From JAWXBK01 sp040878185 (GTDB lineage: Bacteria > Pseudomonadota > Alphaproteobacteria > Dongiales > Dongiaceae), in contig JBBDMS010000059.1 in the NCBI GenBank assembly GCA_040878185.1, positions 1 through 64,000 on the forward strand: DNA of 64,000 bases, written 5' to 3'. Below the pieces are notes generated by a model, which searched no databases, was not told where the DNA came from, and saw only the letters and a program-made list of their open reading frames with translations. Each line of letters starts with the position of its first letter. Positions within the stretch are counted from its first letter, which is position 1. Shown piece after piece: positions 17,317 to 26,750 of this stretch. A program made the translations under genes and the position numbers.

Positions 17317-18954
17317 ATGGCCAACGAACCGAAGCCGCTCCTTTCCGTCGAAGACCTCTCGGTCAGTTTCGGCACCGGCGCGCGCACCGTCGAGGCGGTG
17401 AAGCATGTCTCCTTCACCATCGAGAAAGGCGAAACGGTCGCGCTGGTCGGCGAAAGCGGTTCGGGCAAGACGGTCACCGCGCTTTCGATCCTGAAGCTGC
17501 TGCCTTATCCGAAGGCCCATCATCCCTCGGGCAAGATCTTCTTCCGCGACAGGGAGCTGCTCGGCGCCAGCGAGGCGACGATGATGGATGTGCGCGGCGA
17601 CGATATCTCGATGATCTTCCAGGAGCCGATGACCTCGCTCAATCCGCTCCATACGGTCGAGAAGCAGATCAGCGAGGGGCTGTTCCTGCACAAGAAACTC
17701 GACCGCGTCGCCGCGCGCAAGCGCACGCTCGAGCTGCTGGCGCTGGTCGGCATTCCCGATGCGGAGAAGCGGCTCGGCGCCTTTCCGCACGAGCTGTCCG
17801 GCGGGCAGCGCCAGCGCGTGATGATCGCGATGGCGCTCGCCAACGAACCGGACCTGCTGATCGCCGACGAACCGACGACGGCGCTCGACGTCACCGTACA
17901 GGCGCAAATCCTGAAACTGCTCAAGGAGTTGCAGCAGGAACTCGGCATGGCGATGCTGATGATCACCCACGATCTCAACATCGTGCGCCGCGTCGCGGAC
18001 AAGGTCTGCGTCATGCTGCAGGGCGAGATCGTCGAACAGGGCCCGGTCGAGGAAATCTTCAGCCGACCGCAGCATCCCTATACGAAAAAGCTGCTGGCGG
18101 CGGAGCCGGGCGGCCATCCTGCGCAGAGCGAGCCTGACGCCCCGCCGATCGTCGAGGGCGACGATCTCAAGGTCTGGTTTCCGATCCGCAAGGGCGTGCT
18201 GCGCCGCACCGTCGACAACGTGAAGGCGATCGACGGCGTGACCGTGTCGGTGCGCGAGGGCCATACGGTCGGCGTGGTCGGCGAAAGCGGCTCGGGCAAG
18301 ACGACGCTGGCCCTTGCACTGCTGCGGCTGATCGGCAGCAAGGGTGCGATCCGGTTCGACGGCCGGAACATCGAGGCGTTCGATGCGGCCCGCATGCGTC
18401 CGCTGCGCCGCCAGATGCAGGTCGTCTTCCAGGATCCCTTCGGCTCGCTGTCGCCGCGCATGTCGGTCGCCGAGATCATCGCCGAAGGCCTCAAGGTCCA
18501 TCGACTCGCAGCGAACGAAGCCGAAGAAGAGCGTCTGATCGTCGAGGCGCTCAACGAGGTCGGGCTCGACCCCGACGCACGCAATCGCTATCCGCATGAA
18601 TTCTCCGGCGGACAGCGCCAGCGCATCGCGATCGCGCGCGCGATGATCCTGAAGCCGCGTTTCGTCGTGCTCGACGAACCGACCTCGGCGCTGGATATGT
18701 CGGTACAGGCGCAGATCGTCGACCTGCTGCGCGATTTGCAGCAGAAGCACCGCCTCGCCTATCTGTTCATCAGCCACGATTTGCGGGTGGTGCGCGCGCT
18801 GGCCGACGAGGTCGTCGTGCTGAAGGACGGCAAGGTGGTGGAACATGGCCCGGCATCGGATATTTTCGATCGGCCGCAGAAGCCTTATACCAAGGCGCTG
18901 ATGGCGGCCGCCTTCGAATTGCGGGCCGACGAAACCGGCGTGGTAAGGATGTAA
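17317..18954 (+). CDS. yejF: Duplicated ATPase of the peptide ABC importer
   Basis: 545 residues with two complete ABC domains. Walker A motifs GESGSGKT occur at 45-52 and 322-329. Each half has an SGGQRQR signature and a Walker B segment (LLIADEPTTALDV, FVVLDEPTSALDM). OppD/F-type C-terminal extensions close each half. One polypeptide therefore replaces the usual heterodimer. The ATG at 17317, one base after the yejE stop, has AAGGGA about 10 bases upstream; an ATG at 17284 inside yejE is less likely. Confidence 0.95.
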   Translation: MANEPKPLLSVEDLSVSFGTGARTVEAVKHVSFTIEKGETVALVGESGSGKTVTALSILKLLPYPKAHHPSGKIFFRDRELLGASEATMMDVRGDDISMIFQEPMTSLNPLHTVEKQISEGLFLHKKLDRVAARKRTLELLALVGIPDAEKRLGAFPHELSGGQRQRVMIAMALANEPDLLIADEPTTALDVTVQAQILKLLKELQQELGMAMLMITHDLNIVRRVADKVCVMLQGEIVEQGPVEEIFSRPQHPYTKKLLAAEPGGHPAQSEPDAPPIVEGDDLKVWFPIRKGVLRRTVDNVKAIDGVTVSVREGHTVGVVGESGSGKTTLALALLRLIGSKGAIRFDGRNIEAFDAARMRPLRRQMQVVFQDPFGSLSPRMSVAEIIAEGLKVHRLAANEAEEERLIVEALNEVGLDPDARNRYPHEFSGGQRQRIAIARAMILKPRFVVLDEPTSALDMSVQAQIVDLLRDLQQKHRLAYLFISHDLRVVRALADEVVVLKDGKVVEHGPASDIFDRPQKPYTKALMAAAFELRADETGVVRM

Positions 18955-18956
18955 CG

Positions 18957-19895
18957 ATGACACTGCTGCTCAACGCACCCAACGACCCGACCGGCGAATT
19001 CGCCGCCTGGATTCCGGTACTGGACCGGCTCGATCCGACCCGCAAGGTCCGGCTCTGGCCGGATACCGGCCCGCTCGATGCGATCGAGTATGTGCTCTGC
19101 TGGCGGCCGGACCCGGGCGACCTGCAGCGCTATCCGAACCTGAAGGCGATCTTCAATCTCGGCGCCGGTGTCGATGCGCTGCTCAAGGACACGACCCTGC
19201 CGGCGAACGTGCCGCTGGTGCGGCTGGTCGACGAGGGGCTGACCCTCGGCATGAGCGAATATGTGCTGATGCATGTTCTGCGCTATCACCGCCGCGTGCC
19301 CGAGTTCGAGGAATCGCAGCGCCGCAGCTGCTGGGAACCGCTGCTCTATCCGCTGGCGCGCGACCGCAAGGTCGGCATTCTCGGACTCGGTGTGCTCGGT
19401 GGCGATGCGGCGCGCAAGCTGGTCGCGCTCGGATTTGACGTCGCCGGCTGGAGCCGCACGCCGAAATCCGTGCCCGGCGTCAAAAGCTTCCACGGCGCGG
19501 AAGGGCTCAATCTTTTTCTCAATCGCAGCGAGATTCTCGTGTGCCTGCTGCCGTTGACCAAAGAGACGACCGGCATCGTCAACGCGAAGACGCTGGCGCA
19601 GTTACCCAAGGGTGCCGCGGTCATCAATGCCGGGCGCGGCGGCCATGTCGTGCAGGACGATCTGCTGGCCGCCCTCGATTCCGACCATATCGCCTATGCG
19701 ACGCTCGACGTGTTCACGCCCGAGCCACTGCCGAACGAGCATCCGTTCTGGACCCATCCGCGCGTCACGGTGACGCCGCATGTCGCAAGCCTGACCCAGC
19801 CGGAAACGGCGGCGCCGGTGGTGCTCGACGGAATCGGTCGCCTCGAGCGCGGCGAAAAGCCGGCGAACCTGGTCGATCGGCGTCTCGGCTATTGA
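18957..19895 (+). CDS. ghrA: Glyoxylate/hydroxypyruvate reductase A (D-2-hydroxyacid dehydrogenase)
   Basis: 312 residues. The Rossmann motif is GLGVLGGDAARKL. The catalytic Arg sits in VINAGRGGHV, with Glu in the DVFTPEPLP segment and His in the VTPHVASLT region, all expected for the family. It reduces glyoxylate and hydroxypyruvate with NAD(P)H. It begins 2 bases after yejF, so it is the last gene of the peptide-import operon, perhaps handling keto acids from peptide catabolism. Confidence 0.88.
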   Translation: MTLLLNAPNDPTGEFAAWIPVLDRLDPTRKVRLWPDTGPLDAIEYVLCWRPDPGDLQRYPNLKAIFNLGAGVDALLKDTTLPANVPLVRLVDEGLTLGMSEYVLMHVLRYHRRVPEFEESQRRSCWEPLLYPLARDRKVGILGLGVLGGDAARKLVALGFDVAGWSRTPKSVPGVKSFHGAEGLNLFLNRSEILVCLLPLTKETTGIVNAKTLAQLPKGAAVINAGRGGHVVQDDLLAALDSDHIAYATLDVFTPEPLPNEHPFWTHPRVTVTPHVASLTQPETAAPVVLDGIGRLERGEKPANLVDRRLGY

Positions 19896-19935
19896 ACAGG
19901 CGGCGTCCGATCGTGTCCCGGGCGCAGCGGCACCG

Positions 19936-21348
19936 CTAGCGCTTCTTTCCGCCGCCCGCCTTCTTCCCCGCCGGCTTGTCGGCGAGCCAGCCTTCGACCA
20001 TCGCGAACAAAGCGCGCAGCGCCATTGCCTCACCGCCCTCGGGCCGGCCCGGCCGATGCGAATTGTTGGCGGCCATCAGGTCGATATGGATCCAGGGCGT
20101 CGTCTCGGCGACGAAGGCGTTGAGGAACAAGGCCGCGGTGATCGCGCCGCCCTGACCGCCGCTCGAGATATTGTTCATATCTGCGATCTTGCTCTTGAGC
20201 TGCTTCGCATAGGGCTTGTGCAGCGGCAGACGCCAGAGCGGATCGTCGACCGCACGGCCCGCCGCCAGCAGCCGCTCCGCCGTCGCATCGTCGTTGCAGA
20301 ACAGAGCCGGCAGATCGGTGCCGAGCGCGACGCGCGCAGCACCGGTCAGCGTCGCAAAATCGACGATGAGATCGGGATTCTCGCCATCCGCCTCGGCCAG
20401 CGCATCGCATAAAATTAGGCGGCCTTCGGCATCGGTGTTTCCGATCTCGACAGTAAGGCCCTTGAACGTCTTGATGATGTCCATCGGCTTGTACGCATTA
20501 CCCGACACCAGGTTCTCGACCGCCGGCACCAGCACGCGCAGGCGGACCGGCAGGTTCGCCGCCATGATCATGCGACCGAGGCCAAGCACATGGGCGGCAC
20601 CGCCCATATCCTTTTTCATGCCCTGCATGCCCTGCGCGGTCTTGAGATCGTAGCCGCCGGAATCGAAGCACACGCCCTTGCCGACCAGGGTCAGTTTCGG
20701 GCCGCGATTGCCCCAGCGCAGATCGATGAGGCGCGGCGGCCGCGTCGAGGCGCGACCGACCGCATGAATCGTGCGGTAGCCCTTCTTCAGAAGTTCGTCG
20801 CCGACGGTGACGCGAAAATTCGCCTTATGCTGCTTCGCGATGTCGCGCGCGGCATCGGCGAGTTCGGCCGGGCCCATATCCTCGGCCGGCGTGTTGACCA
20901 GATCGCGCACCAACCAGGTCGCCTCGATCGCATTGACGACGCGCGCGCGGTCGGCACCGTCCGGCCAGACCAGATCGGCAAGCTTGCCCGACGCCTTGCG
21001 ATAACGGATAAATCGATACGAGCCGAGACCCCAGCCCAGCGCCGCGGCATTGGCGGCCTCGGCCGTGAGGTTGCCCGCGATGCGATAGCGGCCCGCCGGC
21101 AGCCGCGAGGGCAGATCGCCCCAGGACCAGATATCGGCTCCGTCGCCGACCGCGAGCAGCACCCCGCCGAGGCCGCCGCGCGGCGCCGGCAGGACCAGGA
21201 AATCGCCCTGCTTGGGCTCGAAATGATGGCCGTCGACCCATTGGCGCACGCCCGTGGGCTGGGCCTTCAGCCACGCCTTGAAACCCTTGCGGGAGACCGG
21301 CGTAATCGGCACCGACTTGCCCTTGCTGTCGACCAGATGATGCGTCAT
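19936..21348 (-). CDS. M17-family leucyl aminopeptidase
   Basis: 470 residues. The catalytic domain has the metal- and Lys-bearing segment VGKGVCFDSGGYDLK and the M17 signature NTDAEGRL with the bicarbonate Arg. It cleaves N-terminal residues from peptides with two divalent metals and fits functionally beside the yej peptide importer, though it faces the opposite way. Start at 21348 preferred over 21354 because GAGGAG then has 7-base spacing. The C-terminus ends in a short Lys/Gly-rich tail (KPAGKKAGGGKKR). Confidence 0.93.
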   Translation of the reverse strand: MTHHLVDSKGKSVPITPVSRKGFKAWLKAQPTGVRQWVDGHHFEPKQGDFLVLPAPRGGLGGVLLAVGDGADIWSWGDLPSRLPAGRYRIAGNLTAEAANAAALGWGLGSYRFIRYRKASGKLADLVWPDGADRARVVNAIEATWLVRDLVNTPAEDMGPAELADAARDIAKQHKANFRVTVGDELLKKGYRTIHAVGRASTRPPRLIDLRWGNRGPKLTLVGKGVCFDSGGYDLKTAQGMQGMKKDMGGAAHVLGLGRMIMAANLPVRLRVLVPAVENLVSGNAYKPMDIIKTFKGLTVEIGNTDAEGRLILCDALAEADGENPDLIVDFATLTGAARVALGTDLPALFCNDDATAERLLAAGRAVDDPLWRLPLHKPYAKQLKSKIADMNNISSGGQGGAITAALFLNAFVAETTPWIHIDLMAANNSHRPGRPEGGEAMALRALFAMVEGWLADKPAGKKAGGGKKR

Positions 21349-21531
21349 CGCCATGCTCCTCGCGCTCGCTCGGTTCGGGGTATCCTGAAGGCGCGCCAGC
21401 ATGTCGAAGCGGCGGGCGAATGAAAAGGGGCTGCAGCGCGCATTTGGCGCGCAACGGGAACCCGATCGCCCGGCTTGTACGATCGGCAGCGCTCGACTAT
21501 GGGAATCCGCGGCAATCGACGGGAGCGACAG

Positions 21532-22218
21532 ATGGCCGGCACGATCATCTATCTCGGCAACAAGAATTACTCGTCCTGGTCGCTGCGCCCCTGGCTGGCG
21601 CTGAAACAGACCGGCATCCCGTTCGACGAAGAGGTGATCTGCCTCGATCAGAGCGATTCGGCGGAGCGGATCCGGCGCCATTCGCCGTCCGGCAAGGTGC
21701 CCTGCCTCATCCATGAAGGCCGCACGATCTGGGAGTCGCTCGGCATCTGCGAATATCTCGCCGAGCGGTTTCCCGAGGCGAAACTCTGGCCGGCGGATTT
21801 AGCGGCTCGTACGCATGCGCGCTCCGTCGCCAACGAGATGCATGCCGGCTTTCCGAAGCTGCGCCAGAATCTGCCGATGGATATCCGCTCCGAACTCAAG
21901 GCGAAGAGCCGGGCTGCGATCCCGGAAGTGGCGCGCGATATCCGGCGCGTCGCCGCGATCTGGCGCGACTGCCGCGAACGGTTCGGGCGCGACGGGGTGC
22001 ACGGACATGGGCCGTTCCTGTTCGGCGGCTTCACGATCGCGGATGCGATGTTCGCACCCGTGGCGACGCGCTTTGCGACCTATGACGTGACGCTCGACGA
22101 TGCCTGCCAGGCTTATGTCGATGCCGTGCTGACCTGGCCCGCAATGGCGGAATGGATCCAGGCCGCCGAGACCGAGCAATGGACGCTCACCTACCCGGTT
22201 CTCGACGAACCGATGTGA
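21532..22218 (+). CDS. Glutathione S-transferase
   Basis: 228 residues: an N-terminal thioredoxin-like domain with the candidate catalytic Ser in NYSSWSLRPW (residues 10-19) and the cis-Pro and glutathione-site segment GKVPCL, then a helical C-terminal domain. It belongs to the alphaproteobacterial GST group with NKNYSSWS. The substrate is unknown. GGGAG at 21521-21525 supports the start. Confidence 0.88.
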   Translation: MAGTIIYLGNKNYSSWSLRPWLALKQTGIPFDEEVICLDQSDSAERIRRHSPSGKVPCLIHEGRTIWESLGICEYLAERFPEAKLWPADLAARTHARSVANEMHAGFPKLRQNLPMDIRSELKAKSRAAIPEVARDIRRVAAIWRDCRERFGRDGVHGHGPFLFGGFTIADAMFAPVATRFATYDVTLDDACQAYVDAVLTWPAMAEWIQAAETEQWTLTYPVLDEPM

Positions 22219-22267
22219 GCCGGCCGGTGGCGTCGCCGGGCGGTATCGGCAGCCCCATCGCGATCCC

Positions 22268-22273
22268 TATAAT
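22268..22273 (+). promoter_or_regulatory. Perfect -10 box next to the glycosyltransferase-like gene start
   Basis: TATAAT ends 9 bases before the ATG at 22283. If used, the transcript would begin almost at the start codon, giving a leaderless mRNA. No convincing -35 box is visible. This is a position-based inference. Confidence 0.3.
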
Positions 22274-22282
22274 CGACCGGCA

Positions 22283-23941
22283 ATGAGCCGGACCGCCGAA
22301 ACCCCGAACGAAGCAGGCACTGCACCCCATGCGAAAGGCTGGGCGGCGCTGCTGTCGGGCCCGCCATTATGGGCCCTCCTGATCTGGCTGGTTCTGGTGC
22401 TGGGCGGGCTTGTCGCACGTCCGCCGCTTGTCGGCGTCGATGGACGCCTGCTGTCCGATGCCTGGTGGTCCTGGCACAACACGCCGAGCACGGCCGGTGC
22501 CGGCCCGGACCTCTTGTTCTGGCTGATCCATGCCGGCTGGTCGCTGTTCGGGGTCAGCGATTGGTGGGCGCGGATGGTCGCACCGTTGTTCGTTCTGGCG
22601 AGCCTGTTTTTTGCCTTCGCCGCATCGCGCGAACTCTGGCCGGCACAACCCGACGCCGCCCGCTTCGCCCCGCTGATCGTGATCGGCACCGGCGGCATCG
22701 TCGCCTTTGCCAGCCAGACTTTGACTGACACGCCGATGATCGCCGTTGTCCTGCTGTCGGTGCTCGGGCTCGCGCGACTGCACAACGGCGCGCGCTGGCC
22801 GGGTATTGCGCTGTTCGCGCTCGCGCTGGCGGCCGGCCTCCTGCTCAAGGGCCCGCTGGCACTGGCCTGGCTGCTGCCGCCGGCCTTCGCTTTGCCGCTC
22901 ATTTTGCGCGACACGCCGATCGCGCGGTCGTCCTGCTTCTGGCTCGCCGTGACGACCTTTTCCGTCGTCGCCGTCTGGGTCGGCTGGCTCGTTGCCACGA
23001 ACGGTTGGCCCGGCCTTGACGCGGCATTGACGATCGAGGCGGAGCCGGACCGACGCGCCTGGTACTGGCTCGCGGCATGGGCGCTGCTGTTCGCCTATCC
23101 GTGGATCTGGTGGCGCTCGACCTGGCGCACGATGTCCCGCCTGACGCGCGGCGGATTCGATTCCGGCAGCTGGCTGGTGGTCGCCGCCATCGGCGGTGCG
23201 CTGCTCGGCGCATTGGTCGATCCCTATCGCGGCCCGCATGTCTTGCTGCCGGCGATCGCTCTGGCAGCATTGATCGTCGCCCACGCGCTCGGCTCGGCAC
23301 CGGAGAAAGCGCGCGATTTCCACGCTGCCTTGCCGGGCGTGCCGTTGCTTTTCATCGGGTTCGTGTTTTTCCTGCTCAACATCGTGCCGCATGCGCATCT
23401 CGATGCGGTCTGGCGGCGGATCTTCGGCGAATCGAGCCTGCCGATCTGGCTTGGCGGCATCAGTCTCGGCGCCGGATTGCTGCTGCTTGGTGGCGGCTAT
23501 CTGCTGGCGCAACTGACACCACGGCCGCTGGCGCACAGGATCCTGCAGGTCGCGTTGCTGCCGGCCCTGATGGCAAGCGCGCTCAACATCGAATTCATCG
23601 GGGGCTTGCACGCCTTTTTCGATCTGCGGCCGGTCGCAGCGGACATCCACGATCTGCAAGCCGCCGGCCAGCCGATTGCGATCTACGGACGGGATGACGG
23701 CGGATTCGATCTCGCCGGACGCCTGTCCGAGCCTCTGGTGGTGTTGCCGGACGCCAACAGCGCGCTGCGTTGGGCCGCCGCGAATCGCTCCGGCATCGTG
23801 ATCGCCTATTTTGCCGGCAGTACGTTGCGTCTGCCGGCGCAGCCGCTCGATCTTGCCGCGGCCGGCGATCGCTGGGCGGCGCTGTGGCCGGCCGAAGTGA
23901 TCCTCGCGACCGAGGGCAGGGTTCTGCGGCAGCGCTTCTGA
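22283..23941 (+). CDS. Divergent GT39/ArnT-like polytopic glycosyltransferase homologue
   Basis: 552 residues with about twelve hydrophobic segments and the LLFWLIHAGWSLFGVSDWWAR segment of ArnT/PMT-like lipid-phosphate-sugar transferases. In catalytic relatives the first periplasmic loop carries an acidic pair (VDETRY) and a HK(T/P)PLL segment. Here the loop reads VDGRLLSDAW and then AGAGPDLLFW, so the second acidic residue and the Lys are missing at the expected places. It may be inactive, or may use D and E elsewhere. Encoded alone, between GST and a PLP enzyme. Confidence 0.75.
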   Translation: MSRTAETPNEAGTAPHAKGWAALLSGPPLWALLIWLVLVLGGLVARPPLVGVDGRLLSDAWWSWHNTPSTAGAGPDLLFWLIHAGWSLFGVSDWWARMVAPLFVLASLFFAFAASRELWPAQPDAARFAPLIVIGTGGIVAFASQTLTDTPMIAVVLLSVLGLARLHNGARWPGIALFALALAAGLLLKGPLALAWLLPPAFALPLILRDTPIARSSCFWLAVTTFSVVAVWVGWLVATNGWPGLDAALTIEAEPDRRAWYWLAAWALLFAYPWIWWRSTWRTMSRLTRGGFDSGSWLVVAAIGGALLGALVDPYRGPHVLLPAIALAALIVAHALGSAPEKARDFHAALPGVPLLFIGFVFFLLNIVPHAHLDAVWRRIFGESSLPIWLGGISLGAGLLLLGGGYLLAQLTPRPLAHRILQVALLPALMASALNIEFIGGLHAFFDLRPVAADIHDLQAAGQPIAIYGRDDGGFDLAGRLSEPLVVLPDANSALRWAAANRSGIVIAYFAGSTLRLPAQPLDLAAAGDRWAALWPAEVILATEGRVLRQRF

Positions 23942-24147
23942 CGATTGCTGCACCGGGCAACTCCACCATCCGAGCGAATGCCGGGCCATTTGGAGGAGAC
24001 GCAGGCCAGCGTCCCCGGTCTTCGGTCACGGCTGCCATGCGCTGCGATCGTGTGCCCGGGCCGTCCCGATTTGCTATCCTCCATCGCGCCTTTGTCCGGA
24101 TCGCCGCTGTCGGGCGCGCACACTAACATCCAACGAATGGCCGCCTG

Positions 24148-25284
24148 ATGTCCGACCGACCCAAACCCGCAACGCTGGCCGCCCATGGTGGCCGCATCGA
24201 AGCCGCCGCCAGCGGCGGTATCGTGCCGCCGCTCGAAATGGCGACGACCTACGAGCGTCGTCGGCAGGATTACGCACCGCCCGCCGGCTACATCTATTCG
24301 CGCTTCCATCATCCGAACTGGGAGCAGGCGGAAAAGCTGCTCGCCGAACTCGAGGGTGGCGCCGAGGCGCTACTGTTCGCCTCGGGCATCGCCTCGGTCT
24401 CGGCGATCGTCGAAACGCTCCGCCCCGGCGAGCGCGTGGTCGCGCAGGAGTCGATCTTCTGGGGCACGCGACTGCGCTTCCAGGAATTTGCCGAGCGCTG
24501 GGGCATCGTACTCACCGTGGTCCCCGGCAGCGGTTTGATCGAAGCGATCGCGGCGGCGCCGACCAAACTCGTCTGGTTCGAAACGCCGGCCAATCCGACC
24601 TGGGAGATCATCGATATCGCGGCGGTGAGCGAGGCCGCGCACAAGGCCGGTGCGCTATCGGTTGTCGATTCGACGGCGGCGAGCCCGGTTCTGACCCGGC
24701 CGATCGAACATGGCGCCGATATCGTGATGCATTCGGCGACCAAGTATCTCAACGGTCATAGCGACGTGCTGGCCGGTGCGCTGGTCACGGCGCGCAACGA
24801 CGAGACATGGCAGCGCATCCGCACATTGCGCGGCACGACGGGCAATATTCTCGGGCCCTTCGAGGCGTGGCTACTGCTGCGCGGCATGCGCACGCTCTAT
24901 CTGCGGGTCGAACGCGCCTCGCAAAGCGCGCAGCGCGTCGCCGAGGCGATGACGCGGCATCCGAGAGTGTCCCATGTGATGTATCCGGGCCTGCCCGATC
25001 ATCCGGGCCACGACATTGCACGACGCCAGATGCAAGGCGGGTTCGGCGGCATGGTCTCGATCCGCATCCGGGGCGACGGGGCGGCGGCCCTGCGTGTGGC
25101 AACCGCCACACGCCTCTTCCGGCCCGCGACGTCGCTCGGCGGCGTCGAGAGCCTGATCGAGCATCGTGCGACGCTCGAAGGTGCGCATGGCAGCGTGCCG
25201 CCCGATTTGCTGCGTCTTTCGATCGGGATCGAGGATGCGGACGATCTGATCGCCGATCTCGACCGGGCGCTGGCGCAGATCTAG
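24148..25284 (+). CDS. Cys/Met-metabolism PLP-dependent enzyme (cystathionine gamma-synthase/lyase group)
   Basis: 378 residues. The PLP lysine is in HSATKYLNGHSDVLAG, preceded by the STAASPVLTRP Asp region and ETPANPTWEIID, all hallmarks of the trans-sulfuration family. The phosphate-binding segment is FASGIASVSA. It could be a gamma-synthase, gamma-lyase or beta-lyase; sequence inspection cannot decide. The stop overlaps the end of the convergent MmgE/PrpD gene by 4 bases. Confidence 0.88.
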   Translation: MSDRPKPATLAAHGGRIEAAASGGIVPPLEMATTYERRRQDYAPPAGYIYSRFHHPNWEQAEKLLAELEGGAEALLFASGIASVSAIVETLRPGERVVAQESIFWGTRLRFQEFAERWGIVLTVVPGSGLIEAIAAAPTKLVWFETPANPTWEIIDIAAVSEAAHKAGALSVVDSTAASPVLTRPIEHGADIVMHSATKYLNGHSDVLAGALVTARNDETWQRIRTLRGTTGNILGPFEAWLLLRGMRTLYLRVERASQSAQRVAEAMTRHPRVSHVMYPGLPDHPGHDIARRQMQGGFGGMVSIRIRGDGAAALRVATATRLFRPATSLGGVESLIEHRATLEGAHGSVPPDLLRLSIGIEDADDLIADLDRALAQI

Positions 25285-26585
25285 GTCGGCAACCGATCGA
25301 GGGCTGCAAGCGCCGCGTTCTCGGTCAATGCTGCATCGTCGGCCCAGGCCAGCACGGCATCGATGAACCCGTCCGGCAGCATGATGTCGGCGTGGTGTAA
25401 CAGCATCGCGGCCTTGGCACGCATCGCGGCGACATCGAGCGCCGCTTCCGGATCGCCTTTGGCGTGTTCGCGTTCCGCCGAGAGCACGGCGCCGTCGCCC
25501 AGCGTCACCGATACGGCGGCACCCCAGGCGCGCGGATAGGCCGCCGCGAACCGATCGCCGATACGGCCCTCGATCCGTGCCCGCAGCGGCGCCAGCTCGG
25601 CGCGCGCCGGCGCATCGAATGCTGCGAAATCCACGACCGGCCGGGCGAGTGCCGCGGCGACGCAATGCTGCAACGAGAATTTGGCGGCGTACTCGCTGTC
25701 CGGTACCGGCCGGTCGCAGAGAGCGAGCGTCGCCGGATAGGTTTCAACCGTCACCCGCTCGATCGACCGGTTGCCAATCGCTTCGCGCAGCGAAGCGGCG
25801 GCATCGATCGGGGGATGGGTGTGACGGCAGGACGGCCAGGGCTTGATCGAGGTGCGGTGCAATTCCCATGGCGCATGGGGATCGCGCAGCACCGCATCGG
25901 GATCGGGATCGGCGCAAAGTCCGCGGAAGAAACCGCGATCGCCTTCGAGAATGGTCGGCGGGCCGGTGAACCCGTGTTTGGCGAGCTGCGCCGCGCGGGC
26001 GCCGGCCTCGGCTGCATGGCCGGCATGGAGATGTTTGGTCATCGCGCCGGTTTCGAGGAATTCCCAGAAGCCGGCCGATTGCGTGCCGGCATTGCCGAGC
26101 GCATGGACCTGTTGCGATGCATCGAGCCCGAGCAGGCGGCCGGCCGCCATCGCCGAACCGAACGGGCCGCAGGTCGCGGTGTTGTGAAAGATCCGGTAAT
26201 GCGCCGGCCCGACCGCATTGCCAATCCGGCACATCGCTTCATAGCCGACCAGCACCGCATCGAGCAGCGCGTGGCCGCGTTTGCCGTCGCGGATTGCTGC
26301 CGCCAGGGCGGTCGGAACGACGACGCAACCGGGATGCGTCACCGAGAGGCGATGCAGGTCGTCGCTCTCGAGAATATGGGTGAGGGCGGCCGTTACGAAC
26401 CCGTCGGCATTCGCCGCCGGCCGATCTTTCGCCCAGGCTAGCAGCACGCGGCCCGGTGCGCTGTTGCGGCCGGCCAGCGCGTTCGCCAGCGCATCGAGCA
26501 CGAACAGCGCCGCGGCGCGGCGATCGGCATCGACGATGGGCTTGCGGGCGATAAGGTCGACCAGACCTTCGGTCAGACTCGGCAT
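25281..26585 (-). CDS. MmgE/PrpD-family protein
   Basis: 434 residues. The family-typical N-terminal helical domain contains RAAALFVLDALANALAG and VTHPGCVVVPTALA. The active-site region has MTKHLHAGHAAEAG and KPWPSCRHTHPPIDA. Members include 2-methylcitrate dehydratase and itaconate/aconitate-type lyases; the substrate here is unclear. It is not near other methylcitrate genes. Confidence 0.85.
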   Translation of the reverse strand: MPSLTEGLVDLIARKPIVDADRRAAALFVLDALANALAGRNSAPGRVLLAWAKDRPAANADGFVTAALTHILESDDLHRLSVTHPGCVVVPTALAAAIRDGKRGHALLDAVLVGYEAMCRIGNAVGPAHYRIFHNTATCGPFGSAMAAGRLLGLDASQQVHALGNAGTQSAGFWEFLETGAMTKHLHAGHAAEAGARAAQLAKHGFTGPPTILEGDRGFFRGLCADPDPDAVLRDPHAPWELHRTSIKPWPSCRHTHPPIDAAASLREAIGNRSIERVTVETYPATLALCDRPVPDSEYAAKFSLQHCVAAALARPVVDFAAFDAPARAELAPLRARIEGRIGDRFAAAYPRAWGAAVSVTLGDGAVLSAEREHAKGDPEAALDVAAMRAKAAMLLHHADIMLPDGFIDAVLAWADDAALTENAALAALDRLPT

Positions 26586-26685
26586 GCGACAAATCTATCC
26601 CGCGACCTGCACCCCGGTATAGCGGCGGTTTCGGCCGAATGTCGTGCCGCCGTCCCACCCGCCTGCTCGCAAAATGGGCGGGCAT

Positions 26686-26714
26686 TTGTGGTCGACCCGA
26701 CAGCGGATTAGACT
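26686..26714 (+). promoter_or_regulatory. Probable promoter of the Lys/Arg-tail TPR gene
   Basis: TTGTGG at 26686-26691 and TAGACT at 26709-26714 are spaced 17 bases apart, about 37 bases upstream of the ATG at 26751. The gap also holds the AAGGAG ribosome binding site. A moderate consensus match. Confidence 0.4.
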
Positions 26715-26750
26715 GGCGATGTTGCTTCTTGGGGCCAAGGAGTAGGACAG

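Noticed and set aside
17263..18963. Long minus-strand open frame opposite yejF
   Set aside because: yejF has two complete ABC domains; the reverse frame is a codon-bias artefact.
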